Below, one piece after another: positions 23,490 to 35,139 of a DNA stretch of 64,000 nucleotides. The DNA is from Sphagnum magellanicum (lineage: Eukaryota; Streptophyta; Sphagnopsida; Sphagnales; Sphagnaceae). Below the pieces are notes generated by a model that saw only the letters and a list, made by a program, of their open reading frames with translations, did no database searches and was not told the DNA's origin. Where the stretch lies: assembly GCA_021904315.1 (NCBI GenBank), contig CM038910.1, positions 23,942,256 through 24,006,255 of the forward strand. The letters are read 5' to 3'. Both the position numbers and the translations under genes were made by a program. How positions within the stretch are numbered: position 1 is the first letter of the stretch; every line of letters begins with the position of its first letter.

Positions 23490-24529
23490 TGTCCATGTAT
23501 ATAGTATTGCAATTGAGCTACTGCCCTTGGTATATCTTCTGGATCGTCTAGCTCTAACATTCCAACCACCTTTCGTATAATGTTGGCATTCCTGTTCCTT
23601 AAGTATGCCTCATACCTCTATTCAGGAGTAGGCTCTGGTGGTAAAAATTCTCTGGCCATTACCTCCACTGGTTCCTCCTCCATTAATGGCTCTGGATCTG
23701 GCTCTTGTTGAGGCTGCTGGACATAGTCCCCTTCCTCTTCTTCAACTTTTGCTGCAGCTAGCCTTTCCTCCTCCTCATCACCCAGCTCTGGACTTGGATA
23801 CAGTTGCTCCATTCTTGTATCCATATAGTCTATGGGAATCTGAGTTGTCCCCATTCCTCCTTGGATTTCACTCCCCTGGATTTCACTCCCCTGGTCTGTT
23901 TGAGTCTCCATATCCCTTGTCCTTATAACTAATTCGACCCTAGAGTTTGGTCTATGTTGTCCTTGTCCCTCTTCTTGTCTTTCTCCTAGATTCAGCAAAA
24001 CACTAACCAGTCCTTTGGTGTCTGTCCCACTCTGCTGAGGTTTAGAAACCTATGAGTCCACTACTGCTGCTGCCATCAAAGGTTCCATCATATCTGTACT
24101 CTGTGGCTGATCTGAACTCATGTAAAAACTCTGGTCTCCTCCTTTAGTCTCACCATAATCCTCCAATGGTACCTCAGTGCTCTCCTCCTCTGTCTCCTCA
24201 TAAGTTGCCTCTTCCTCATCAGTGAGCTCATCCTCTGAAGTACCATATACTTCCTTAATTACTCTTCTAACTAGAACTCTATGATGCCTCTCTATTACTA
24301 GCTGGCAGTCCCCATAAGCATAAAGTTGAGCCAGATAACTGGGTAAATAACACAGCTTCTTAGGCCCCAATGCTCTAACCTCATCCTGTATCACTTTGTG
24401 CATGATGAAAGCCCAATTGATCTCCCTCTCTCCTGACCACGAAGCTATGACAGTATTGGCCCACTTTACTAGTATATAACTAGGCTTTTTGGGATGGAGA
24501 ATTGGTATCAAAAAATGAAAGAGCATCAT
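23366..24529 (-). CDS. unrecognised minus-strand reading region, mobile-element-like
   Basis: From 24529 the first part (159 residues) opens with a hydrophobic, tryptophan-containing region (FLIPILHPKKPSYI, WSGEREINWAFIMHKVI, LCYLPSYLAQLYAY). It then becomes very acidic (DELTDEEEATYEETEE) and later Gln/Pro/Glu-rich, including tandem EIQGSEIQG. It is broken at about two places. Its far end runs convergently into the DUF4216 reading. The pattern resembles the poorly characterised proteins found in plant mobile elements, but I do not recognise the family. It sits directly against the truncated NB-ARC fragment. Confidence 0.4.
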
Positions 24530-24589
24530 CAGCTTGAGATCCTTGCACTGTGAGATCTTGTAACCATGTGAGACTACTCTATCCTATGC

Positions 24590-25107
24590 AAAATATAGGC
24601 AGAGCAATGTTTGGAAAGACCTCACCTGAACTTCAATGGGAGCCACTACTGAAGAAGCTAAGGAAATCATGCATGCAAGAGGGGACGGTTGAAGAGAAGT
24701 TATATGGGTGTTTGAAGCTTGGCTATGATCTCCTGGCTGAGGATGATTGGCGCTTGAAGGAGTGTTTTCTTTACTTTGCAGCATTTCCTGAAGATTCTGA
24801 GATTCTTTTTGAAGACATTTTGTGGCATTGGATAGGGAAGGGGTTGGTTCCTGGACACGATGGAGATGATCCTAGAGCAGATGCATTTTCCTTGTTAAAG
24901 AAGTTGTGGGAGCGATCATTCATTGAGTCAGATGAAGAGGTTGTGTTAGATGAAGAGGATTTACTGACATTCAAGGTAAATAAGGTGATGAGACAGTTGG
25001 CTTACATATTGGAAAATGATAGTGGCACACCCCTTCCACAACAGCTTTATCTTTGTCGAGTAGGTCAAAATTTGGAAGAATTCCCACAAGAGTGGAAAGC
25101 TGAGGTA
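24590..25107 (+). pseudogene. NLR fragment: end of NB-ARC (ARC2/winged-helix) only
   Basis: About 170 codons match unit C from just after GLPLALKVIGG to just after the MHD-like region: AMFGK, ELQWEPLLKKLRKS, CFLYFAAFPEDSEILFEDI (RNBS-D), GDDPRADAFSLLKKLWERSFIES, FKVNKVMRQLAYIL (MHD motif altered to VNK), then EEFPQEWKAE. The P-loop, kinase-2 and GLPL motifs are absent; upstream sequence switches at about 24590 to unrelated DNA. The fragment stops at a good donor, GAG/GTAGGG (25105), and the next exon is the hydrolase. Either it is a dead remnant or its 3' donor is now spliced to the hydrolase. Confidence 0.85.
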
Positions 25108-25233
25108 GGGAGTACTTACTTCAGCTCTTGATACATAATTGAATTTGTTATACACGATCCATGTTATGAGGTTGCTATTAGCAAATTCTTGGACTTTCGA
25201 TCTTGTATTAACAAGTCATGTTCATGAATGCAG

Positions 25234-28200
25234 ACTGCTGTTCATCAGCTATGGCCGCCTCCTGGAGACATGCGGAAAACAGAAATGAACATTCTGTTTT
25301 TCCATGGCTACGCTCAAGATCCGGATGGATGGAAGAGTGCGTGGACACAGCACAAGCACCCTGATGTGTGTTGGCCAGAGAAGTGGCTACCCGCTGACTT
25401 AGACTTTGATGTCTGGGTGCTGTTCATGTCATATTATGGTCAATTATGTGCCACTGATGTCGTCAATGTCCTCTTCAAAACTCTTGTCATCAGGTATGCA
25501 TCTGTCATGACATAGATAATTTAGGTCGGGTGTTCTGTCTGATTGGATTCCCGTTGGATTACTGGATGACTGGAAACCAACTGGTGGGTCCAGTACATCA
25601 AGCTGCAATGATGAAGTGGATTACAAATTATGATTCTAAGCCCATATGTCCTTTGGCCGGGACATTGATGTGTGTCTGTGCAGGGACGAATGGCATCTAT
25701 GCAAGAATCATCAACCGCTTGTGCTGGTAGGCCGTGGCTTTGGAACACTAGTGCTAGATAACTTGTTTGTGAAGGCCATGGAAGAGGTGGTGACTAGCCC
25801 CACAGAGGCAGGGGCATTTGTGAGGAATGTGAGAGGTGTTACCTTATATGGAGACAAAGTCAAGAGCTATAAAATTGAAAAGTTTTTCGGGGGGAGGTCG
25901 GAGCACATCAAACGAGTTGCAACCTTCATTCCCAAATTGCACCATGCTGTTTTCATTACACAAGGGAGCATACTCATTAATCGTGCCATCTATGGAAAGA
26001 ACCTCACATGAGATGTACGTATATACAGCACTTACACCAATTCGGAAAGCTCTTGTGGTCTAATATGTCTCTGATATTCTCATTCCTGTATGGACCACAA
26101 CATCTACGTGGTTCTACCTGTGGATAATTTTAATGAACTTGAGTTATGCATAGGTGGTGGGAATGGATCCATGGCAATGGATTAAAGAGGACATATGGGA
26201 TGTCTGGGACCCTGAAGTCCAGTGGAAACCTGAAAGCAAACAGAGTCGAGGCTACAATCTGCTTCTGGAATCATGTCGAATTGTGGTGAGTGCTTTAGTA
26301 CCACTTGTTCTCAGCTACAATAACTTCCTACTGTCTTCTACAAGTTCAATAAAAGCATTGGTTTGCTCAACAATTTTCCTCTTGCAGACAGGGCTTCTGT
26401 AGAGAAGAGGCGCCCACAATCTTGTTATCAATCACATTTCTTTGTTTGTAGTTACTATATGTTTTTGGTCATTGGGTCACCTCTAGTCTGAATAAAATTG
26501 CTAGAAACGTTCAATTAAAGCTTGTACTTTAGGTCATGTAACCTCTGACACAAGAAGTGTTGGTCTAAATTCAACATACAAAAGAAGGTGATGTTGCCCC
26601 AAATGCCAAGTCTAACTATAAGAATGGTCACAATGTTCGGTAAACTATCTAGCCTCAAAAAGTGGAATGTGGACCTTTTGAACCCTAGGCTAACAAATGG
26701 GCACTTTCACTCAGTGTTGCTCAAATTAGGAAGGCTTGACACCTTGTAAGCACATGATGAAAGCATTTTCCAACAATATAATTTTTTCGGCTAACTGTCA
26801 TTTAGTTGTCTAATGTATAGGAGAAAATACTAATTGCAAACACCTCGTTTTTGTGGTAAAACAAGATCCATGTATGCCACAAATCTAAATCTACAAATTT
26901 TTGTTGTTTGAGAGTTTACATGAAATTTCAAAAGTGGTAATAAGTTGGTTTGTCTTGCTTCAGTACCAACTTGAGGCTATACGTGCAATATTAGAACACC
27001 TTCAACAAATGTTGGACAACATTACTACGGCATGTGATATTTCAAATTACTCTGACTCTATGTTTGAGAATGAGTTCACATACTTGCAACGCAATGGAAT
27101 TGAAGGGGCCAAGATCTTGATTGTCCAACGTATGCTTGCAACAGTGGGTGTAGATGTTGAGCAGCACATGGTTGCGAAAAAGTTTGATGATGGTGAACAG
27201 CTTGAGAATGAAAGAAAGCTTGCTATTTTGAAGTTCACTGTTGCAAGGTTCTGTGAAAGTCATGAATGGCATATGGTTCCTAAAATGAAGGAATCTGATA
27301 TGCGACATAAAATTGAGAGCAGTCTAAATGATGTTGTGCATGGAATTTCCCCATTGAGTGACGATGTTGTGAATGAGAAAATGCGGAGAGAGAGGGAAAG
27401 AGAGATGGACCATTCAGGCAGGGAAACCTTTCGTAGAGATGGTATTGATACTGTCCCCATTCACTTTCCTAGCATCAGGGAACAGAGTATTATGAGTGTC
27501 AAGCAGCTTCAACAATTGGCTTGTAACATGCGACCTGGAGAAAATGTGCCAGAAGAAGATGTGCAGGAGCAATTGGCGGCACACATGGCACAAGTTCTAC
27601 ATGGGGGAAAGCTAATTGTTACTGCAAATATACTTGAAGGCAAGATACAGTTTCTCTTTGGAAATGCCAAAAGCATGGCCCAAATTGTGGGGGTGGGACT
27701 TGATTTTGCAACAGTTTCCTTGACTTGCCAAAATGTGATAGTTGTAGAGGGTATCACTGAATTGGAGTGGACCAGATTATGGGGAGAAGTGTTCCTTGGG
27801 GAAAGTTTGTTTGAAAACCCAATTTTCATGGAAAAGGTGGTAATCTCTCCACCTGATCATGAAAAGCCACAAGGTTCACATGTAAATGCATTGTTAAAAG
27901 TTGCAATGTTTTTCATGATACAAAAGTTCCTGCAAAATTTTGATGTTGGAAAGGTATACAACCAAGTAGTCAGAGGTGTAGCAACTATAATGACAGAAGA
28001 GAATCAGTCTGATATTGGGCAGGTCCATGCTAAAAGTGTCAATGACCCTAGCACAAGAATCTTGGGATTCGACTTGTGGGATTACTTATCAAGGTTGCAA
28101 ATCACGAGGGGGCTTGGCAGTGCCACAAGTGATACTAGTGGAGAGGGGGGTAGTCATGTTGGAGGTACAGATATTCCCAGTGAAGGAGACAATCAGGGTG

Positions 28201-28472
28201 GTGATGGCGGGCAGGACGATGACAATCGCGAAGGTCGAGGAGCGAGTGCCACAAGAGATACTAGTGGAGAGGGGGGTAGTCATGTTGGAGGTACAGATAT
28301 TCCCAGTGAAGGAGACAAGGATCAGGGTGGTGATGGCGGGGAGGACGATGACAATCGCAAAGGTCGAGGAGCAAACGGAAGAGAAATACAACAAAATAAC
28401 CAACGGGATGTTCGTGTGATAGTTATTCCGGGTTCTGAACATGGGGTCTGGAATAGGAACCCTGTACAGTGA
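25234..28472 (+). CDS. chimera: alpha/beta-hydrolase exons joined to a domain of unknown family
   Basis: Exons 25234-25493 and 25684-about 26015, 26153-26286, then 26962-28472. The first three align exon by exon with the hydrolase of unit C: HQLWPPPGDMRKTE, ILFFHGYAQD, VCWPEKWLPADL, then LVLVGRGFGTLVL where unit C has IGHSFGGLVL. So the nucleophile position Ser is Gly, and the hydrolase is probably inactive. The second exon has a frame slip before its donor (near 25970), so it may be a pseudogene. Where unit C continues into NB-ARC, this gene continues after TTGCTTCAG (26961) into YQLEAIRAILEHLQQML and about 500 residues. These hold a helical start, an Arg/Glu stretch (REREREMD), a conserved-looking core (IQFLFGNAKSMAQIVGVGLD; WTRLWGEVFLGESLFENP) and a Gly/Asp-rich duplicated tail. 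No known domain is recognised. Confidence 0.6.
28123..28376 (+). repeat. in-frame tandem duplication of 126 bp inside the unknown domain
   Basis: Two copies 126 bp apart, exactly 42 codons, each encoding SGEGGSHVGGTDIPSEGD followed by GGDGG-x-DDDNR-x-GRGA. Near-identical bases show a recent duplication. The reading frame is kept, as expected under coding constraint or by chance with a multiple of three. Confidence 0.9.
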
Positions 28473-29397
28473 GGCTGTACCTGAACAGCTAGAGGGTAGT
28501 GACATAGACCCTATACCTGAACAGCTGAAGGAAAGCTACATAACTCCAACTTTCACGTTTTTGTTTAAAAAAACAGAAAACACCATAGAGTCCGAGGTTT
28601 TGGTGAAATGTTGCATGAACAAAGGAAGTTCATGTCAAGACTCAAAACGTTTTGGTTGGTTTTAAAACGAGCTAGATGTATCGTTCCAATGTTTGGAACC
28701 TGATGCTGCAACGCCTTCTCCCAGCAAATTACTAGAATCGCAAAATTTGAAGTACACCATTTTGGAGCAGACACAAGCCACTTCTGCTCAACTCACACTA
28801 GGAGCGACAGGGGGATGCAATGGCGTTGCTTCTGTAACAGCTTCTTTGAACAAGCCATTAGCATCAACTTTGCAGTTGAACCAAAGGGTGATAGAAATAT
28901 CATCTGAGTTCATAAGTGGCACTAGATTTCGCGCCGACTGTGTTGATCGAGGAGGGGCAACGCCGATGTTAGGGTATAATTTCAAACTTTGGCCAGAGGT
29001 TCCAGCAAACAAGTTACCTGATGGATTCGATGAGGAGAAGTATAAGGGCACCCTCTGCACAGTTTCCCCGAACTTCAAAGCCAATTGGAGAGTGACGCGT
29101 CAAGATGTAATATGTAAATACGAGTTGAAAGTGAAGAGGCATGCATGTGAGTTGGTTTTGGTTGCCAAAAAACCTAAGATGTGGGGACTAGGGAAACAAA
29201 AGCTCTCATGTGCTTGTAACAAAATCTTGCAGACATACATGGTGACACTCTACATCAACCACAACATGTCAAACATTGCAACACTTGCAGAGTCTGAGCG
29301 CACACTTTGGAAAGACAACCCAAAGAATAAATTGGTGGGGTTAGGTGTGCATCCTAGTAATCCTGCTTTTGATGAAGCTTCCTCTGGCACTCAGTAA
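28441..29397 (+). CDS. beta-rich reading region following the chimera, unknown family
   Basis: Starts within the end of the previous frame and lies one frame over, so it may be the next exon or a shifted continuation. It carries one in-frame stop (28663-28665). Segments: PEQLEGSDIDPIPEQLKESY (two PEQL units), ITPTFTFLFKK, SEVLVKCCMNKG, then after the stop YTILEQTQATSAQLTLGATG, LNQRVIEISSEF, GYNFKLWPEVPANKLPDGF and VICKYELKVKRHACEL. Alternating polar and hydrophobic residues suggest a beta-sandwich. I do not recognise the family. Confidence 0.45.
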
Positions 29398-29560
29398 CAC
29401 ACTTTGTAAACACAACCCAAAGAATGAATTGGTGGGGTTAGGTGTGCATCCTAGTAATCCTGCTTTTGATGAAGCTTCCTCTGGCACTCAGTAACACACT
29501 TTGTAAACACAACCCAAAGAATGAATTGGTGGGGTTAGGTGCGCATCTTGTTTCTCCCAA
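29314..29560 (+). repeat. tandem repeat, 97-bp unit, about 2.6 copies
   Basis: CAACCCAAAGAAT begins units at 29316, 29413 and 29510, each followed by TTGGTGGGGTTAGGTG and, in the first two, a GATGAAGCTTCCTCTGGCACTCA-type end. A unit of 97 is not a multiple of three, so only the first copy is read in frame (NPKNKLVGLGVHP). The expansion lies at the 3' end of the gene and its second copy is past the stop codon. Confidence 0.9.
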
Positions 29561-32500
29561 TTTGGAGGATGAACTTGCTAGTAGTGTTGTTTTGGTTTTT
29601 TTTTTTCATGATTTCTCATGGGATTGAAGTGTCAATTGGTGGACTGGACTACGGAAGGATGAGGAACTGCTGCTATTTGAAGGCTGGTGGTTTTGCTCAA
29701 CAACACGGTGGAGGAAAGATGAGGAGGAGAGCTAAGTATTCTATGTTTGGATTATGTGTTGGGAATAATATAGTGCTGGTATAAGTCGAAATGTAAAAGA
29801 GATGAATGCTCTTGGTGCATATTATTGTTCTCCACAATTCCATTGCATTGGAAAAACAGTGTATTATATAATAGTTTGTGTCATAGGCTGGTGGTGAAAG
29901 TGATGCAGAGCTCAGAGGATTCGTGAATGACTACCTTTTATGAGATTGTGCAAAGTGAGATGGGACTTGTGATGTTGAGGGAGTGAATGCCCTGGTTGGC
30001 GCTCTGGGATGGGGATCTGCAGCAGTTCATTTGTTTGCGGTTGGGACTGAAACTCGTTTATCCTTTGATGCCTCAGATCTTGGGACAGTGATGGGATTCC
30101 TTGCTTGTGAAAACTTTTGGGATTTCAGAGAGAATGGGGTGTAGCAATGCCATAAGGTAGTCAGTTGATGTTTAATGAGAGTGACTCCAGAGTGTTCTGA
30201 TTCACCTAAACTTTAAGTCTTAGAAGTCACAATTGTGTAGATTAATGTAGTTGAGGCTGTAAGCTTTAGCAGGTTTATATAAGAATACTAGAATAAAAAG
30301 AGTGTTTTTCATTTTTATGTTACCACCTCTTTTGGCCACAATGTGCTCTCAAATGAGAGTCACAATTGAGAACTACTAGAGTGACTTGGTCTTGTACAAT
30401 GTTGCTAAGAAAAAAATCAGTATAGCATTGAGGCTACATCTTTGAAAGAGAACGGTGGAGATGTCCATTCACCACTTTAAAGACTCCAAAGGATTGTTGG
30501 AAAAATGAGAACAATTGCAATTCTTGTGACAAAAAACTGTGCCTCATTTTTGCCTCTTCCCCAATATCACATGACTAGGAAGAATTGCCCACTAGTTTTA
30601 AAGCTTGGCCTCCTGATTGTCATATTATGCAGCATTGCCACATTTTTGAACCAATGTTGTTTTCTTGACTCCTTCACACCACTAGCACCCTAGCATTCAC
30701 ATGAAAATGTTGCATTCAGTTTTTGTAGTAGGATGAATATCAATGTCAAGGAGCTCAAACCTATTGTGACAGAATTACAAGATTTCATTTGTATTGAAAA
30801 AAACTATGGAAATATATTGTGCATGTAGGAGATTTCCACATACTCTTAGAGGTTTGATGTAAAGGATGGAAGCTTTTCATCTTCCATGAAAATATCAAGC
30901 AAGAGATTGAAAAGCTAAGTGTTGCAAAAAGGGAAGAGATAGAAAGCAAGTGTGTTCTAGAGTTTCATTACACAACTGATGCTTGGAAAAAACGGCAACT
31001 AAAGGTTCCTCTACTTGACAACAAATTTGTTCTTGAATTTTTAGCTACAATACTTCCTTTTGACCAAAACTCATGAAATCGCCTTCTTTGTATACATTTT
31101 GTGTCCCTGTTCTTGTGACTTGAGAAATAATATGTCAAAATCAAATCTCATGATGCACAATTCTGTTTCATGCAAACAATGCCTGTCCATCAATGTGCCC
31201 AACTAAGACCCTAAGACATATGGCCATGTCTATGAAGAGCTCCCAAGCTATTTATTACCCTTGCTGCCAGGAAGAAGCAGAATTCAACTGCTGAAATTGT
31301 TTCAGCATTAAGGATAGAGGAAAGAAATTGGAGCACCATGCATTGGCCCTAGAAATTCCAGCAGGTAGGCCTCTTTGCAAGAAGGAATAGGATGTGCACA
31401 ATGACTAATTTTTAGTGCTAAATCACATGTCTCTCTGTTAATTGTTTGCCCAAAAGCTCATTCATAGATGCCACTAGAGAAGTCTAGTCTTGTGTTTGGG
31501 TGGTTCAAACACCTCAAAAAGCTCTAGGTCTATTGTAATCTTCACTCCAAGTTGCCTAGGAATGACTTCTGTTAAAGCCTAAAGGTCTTCTTCTTGGGTT
31601 TCGTGATCTTGGATAGTATTACAAGGCATGGTGGTTCAGTTGTACATTAGTTTTGCACCCGAAATTTAAACCAGCTCATTAGAAAGATCTTGGATAGTGT
31701 TGTATTCTATTGAATACATCCTCCAGAGCAAACTAACAAACTCTTGCAACAAATATGAGTAGCTGAATCAGCACAGATGAGTTGCATGTTCCAGTTAAGA
31801 AAACATATGTTAGAATGATCACCAATTAGGGCCAAATGTTGGCATTAATTTGCATGATTGGTTCATAATTGTAGATGCACCAACTAATGTAAATGAAAAA
31901 GAAAAAAGGAACCATGTTTTACCCACATTCATCTTTGTTTAGTTCAGACCTCTAAGGTGGATAATGGGAACACTGTTACAAAGTTTTTTCCTTGGGAAAT
32001 TTCTGCTCCATGAAATTTGTCTCATGCGAGGTGCTTGACAAACTACCTTTTCTTAGGTGTTCATGATGTCGATGGTACATCCTTTTCCTAGGAAATTTCT
32101 CTTTTTCACACCATGACCGCTTGGGCATTTCTTGCTGGAACAATTCCAATCGTCGGTCCGCTTGCAATGGCCTTAAATCGATGGAGCTAGGAGCATTGGG
32201 GTTTTCGTTTTCCAATTGTGTCGTATAGCAAAACTTGCGATCATCCAAAAGAAGATTTAGCCAAATCTGGCTATGGACCAGGTATGAAAGTTTTTTAAAA
32301 AAATCCTTTTATATTTTGGCAACCCTATTGGAACCTGTTGTAGAGGTATGGCAATTTAATTTTTTTCTTTTGAAATCTGATGAATTATGGCCTTTATTTT
32401 GTTACAGCAATCCTTGGCATATGTGGAAATTATTTTTTCAAGTTAAAAAAGAAAGTGAAAATTGGTGGCTAGGGTGAAATGATAACCAGGTTGGGAGGTT

Positions 32501-34500
32501 AGTTGGACAGAAGATGGTGGATGAAATTGGTTCCTTGTTCCCATGCTTTAGAATTTTTGTGTTGAAGAATTTTGCAATACCTAGGGTTGCAATACCCATT
32601 TCTAGGTGCACCATGTCCAAAAATGTTACATAATGTAGCACATCAGCAGCCAGGTTTGATTTTAGGACTTTTTCATTGTAGATAAGACTCTTATCTTGAC
32701 CCTATACTACCCCTCACAATTCCCCAATTGACAATAATATGTAGAATAAAAGATATATACATATTTTTAATTGGAGCCTTTTTGGTTCACTACATTCTCA
32801 ATTTTGTTCCTTGTCATGTTCCCAATGACCCCCAATGAACCAAATAGATTCTTGGGAACCAAAAAAGGCTTTTGGGGAGTGCAATGAACCAAAAAAGGTC
32901 ATGGGGATATCCATTGGGAATACAGTAACCAAAAAGGTTGAATCTCATGCACGATTTTTTGTCCAAGTTTTTTAACATCGTTGTCATTTCACCTAATCAA
33001 AATTCACCTTGATTTCATTGTGGAGCACAAGAACCTTAAAAAGCTTGACCATCAATAATAACACTATTCGTAAATTGGGCAAGGATAACATTGAAAGCTT
33101 ATGTTTGCTCAATTCACATGATGGGATGAAATAGATTACACCGAAAAACTACACATAAGGCCAACATGGCTCGAATTATAGAAATCATCCTCAACTTGGC
33201 ATGAATTAAGTATATATCAAGTTTCCTACCCATGCAAACCCAAATGAAGCTTGCGTCTTACATAAACTCAAGCGTTTCATGCTTGCATAACCTTAGCAAA
33301 GAAATAACAAATTTTTATCTCAAAAACACCAAAATAGTTGTAAATGTGAAGTTTGCCAGGAGATTTGTGCCTGGTAAATTTTCACAAAATGATCCTTGGG
33401 CCCAAGCCTCCAGATACCTTTTTGAATTATTTTGTGAAATTTCCCAATGTTTTTTCCAGGCGATTTCCAATGCAAGAGAGGACAACCATGATTCAAGCAC
33501 AGCTTAGAAGATGATAAACAGTGCAAGAAAGACTTTGATAATTGACATTTAAATGAATGGTATGTGTAGTAAGAGAAATCCTGCAGAGTTTGTGGAATGC
33601 AAAAAATGCAAAATACTGACTGCTTTCTCCACGAGTACAAGCTAGACAAGGTGGAGTTTACTGTTCATGGAATCACAGTAAGTTCATGCTTAAGCTTTAA
33701 ACAATCAATCTTGGGAATCAGCTGATCTTGTGGATGTTTGTGTATACCCAAAACTACAGAGATAGCAATGTCTAAATGGTGACTTTCTCAGCTTCCTCTC
33801 ATGCACATGACCACCATTGTACACACCTGATAAACCTGTGCTATCAATCTATCTGACCTGTTTTTCTTTGTATCCAGCTCCCACTCCTCATCAAGAAAGA
33901 ATATTGAGCACAGGTGGTGACAGGAATTGGGTATGCACCTTTGCTCCCTTGGTTGATAATCACATCAAGTTGTGAAGTTTAGTGATGCATAAAGAACTCT
34001 CCAACCCTTTTTGGCATTGGATCCACAGAAACCAGAAACCCAGCTCTTTTGGTCCTTTGACAACCTTGAGCTTTAATCAAACAATATAATCTTGGACTAT
34101 TGCTTGGTGGAAGATGGTGAATTGCATTCAATTTGTGCCTCACTTGGCCCTATGAAAACTATCACCCCATTGCATCATGATTCTCATCATAATCTTTTGA
34201 CTAAAGTAAGTTTTTAAAGTGTACCTACAAATGTCCTTAGTTATATAGTTGTTAAGACAAGTTTAATTGTAACTAAAATGATAGTCCAATTGAACTCAAT
34301 TTCAATTCCAATCAGAATTGATTGTATTGAATTATGTTGAATGGAAAATAAATCATCATCATTGGTGCTGCAAAGTTTAGCATGAAAACTGAGTAGACAT
34401 AAAATTATAAATAGAAGAATATGGAGCCTCTTAAGGCAGCTAGCAACATGAAAAAAAATTATTGAAAAAAGAAAAACCATACCCCAAATTTGTTTTGCTT
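29560..34500. other. decayed sequence, no gene seen
   Basis: Stop-rich on both strands apart from short open pieces. A minus-strand open stretch of 90 codons at 31976-32248 is very basic and acidic mixed and is not recognised. Another at 33232-33507 is also unrecognised. By position this interval would have held the NBS-LRR part of unit A, but I could not align it to unit C. Confidence 0.4.
32773..32945. repeat. MITE-like short element with repeated GAACCAAAAAAGG motif
   Basis: The left edge reads GCCTTTTTGGTTCACTAC. Its inverse, of the type GAACCAAAAAAGG, follows three times near 32858, 32886 and 32926. The interior has CCCAATGA and CCCCAATGAACC. No clear target duplication. Family unknown. 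Confidence 0.4.
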
Positions 34501-34502
34501 AC

Positions 34503-35130
34503 TAATGGATGGCAATGTCATTGCCATTAGCATTTTTAAAATATATCTTTCAAATATATATGTATATGGTCATCCTACCTTTTGATACATGTTCCACCTA
34601 TAACCATTGCATTTTTTTCTTTTTTAATCAAAATATTACCTCTTGTTTGAACCACTTTGACCAAAAGATTGTAGATTTTCAGGCCAAAAAAAAAATTGCC
34701 CTTCTGTTGTTCTTCTAAGGCCTTTTCATATCAATAACAACACCAAATTCTTTTAACAAAATAAATAAATGGTTTTTATTACATATACATTGTACCTACC
34801 TTTCATCATAGTCCACTTGGCATTGCAATGGTAATTTTAAAAAAAGAATTGTGTCATGCCTAAATCACTATGACCATAATGGCGGGAGCATGGGGAGGTC
34901 ACTTCTATTTTATTTGAAAATGAGTGTGCAAAAAAATATAGGGTCCAAATTATTGTAAAAGTTATAATTTATATTTTATTTAAATGTAAATAGGGTGTTT
35001 ATAATTCTTTATGAAAACATAGTTAAAATATACCATTATTTTATAGCATACCAAAAAATAGCTTTTTATCTTAAGTGTTTTGTATTATATATGTACTAGT
35101 TTCCCCAAGCATAGGATTATATCTATGATG
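34503..35130. repeat. relic 3' flank of a lost hydrolase-NLR copy
   Basis: Matches the end and 3' flank of the intact gene (about 54950-55560) in order: ACTAAT.GATGGCAATGTCAT (the last codons there), AATCAAA.TAATATCTC-like, CTTCTGTT.TT, TTTTAACAAAATAAAT, CCACTTGGCAT, AATTGTGTCAT..TAAATCACTA, TGTGTGCAAAA, ATACCATTATTT.ATAGCA, and AGTGTT. This shows that a third array unit once ended here. Confidence 0.75.
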
Positions 35131-35139
35131 ATATAAACT

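Noticed and set aside
24590-24600. Simple transposon insertion into an NLR gene
   Set aside because: The missing 5' part of the NLR is not found to the left of the element (14-16.4 kb), so this is a truncation and not a clean split.
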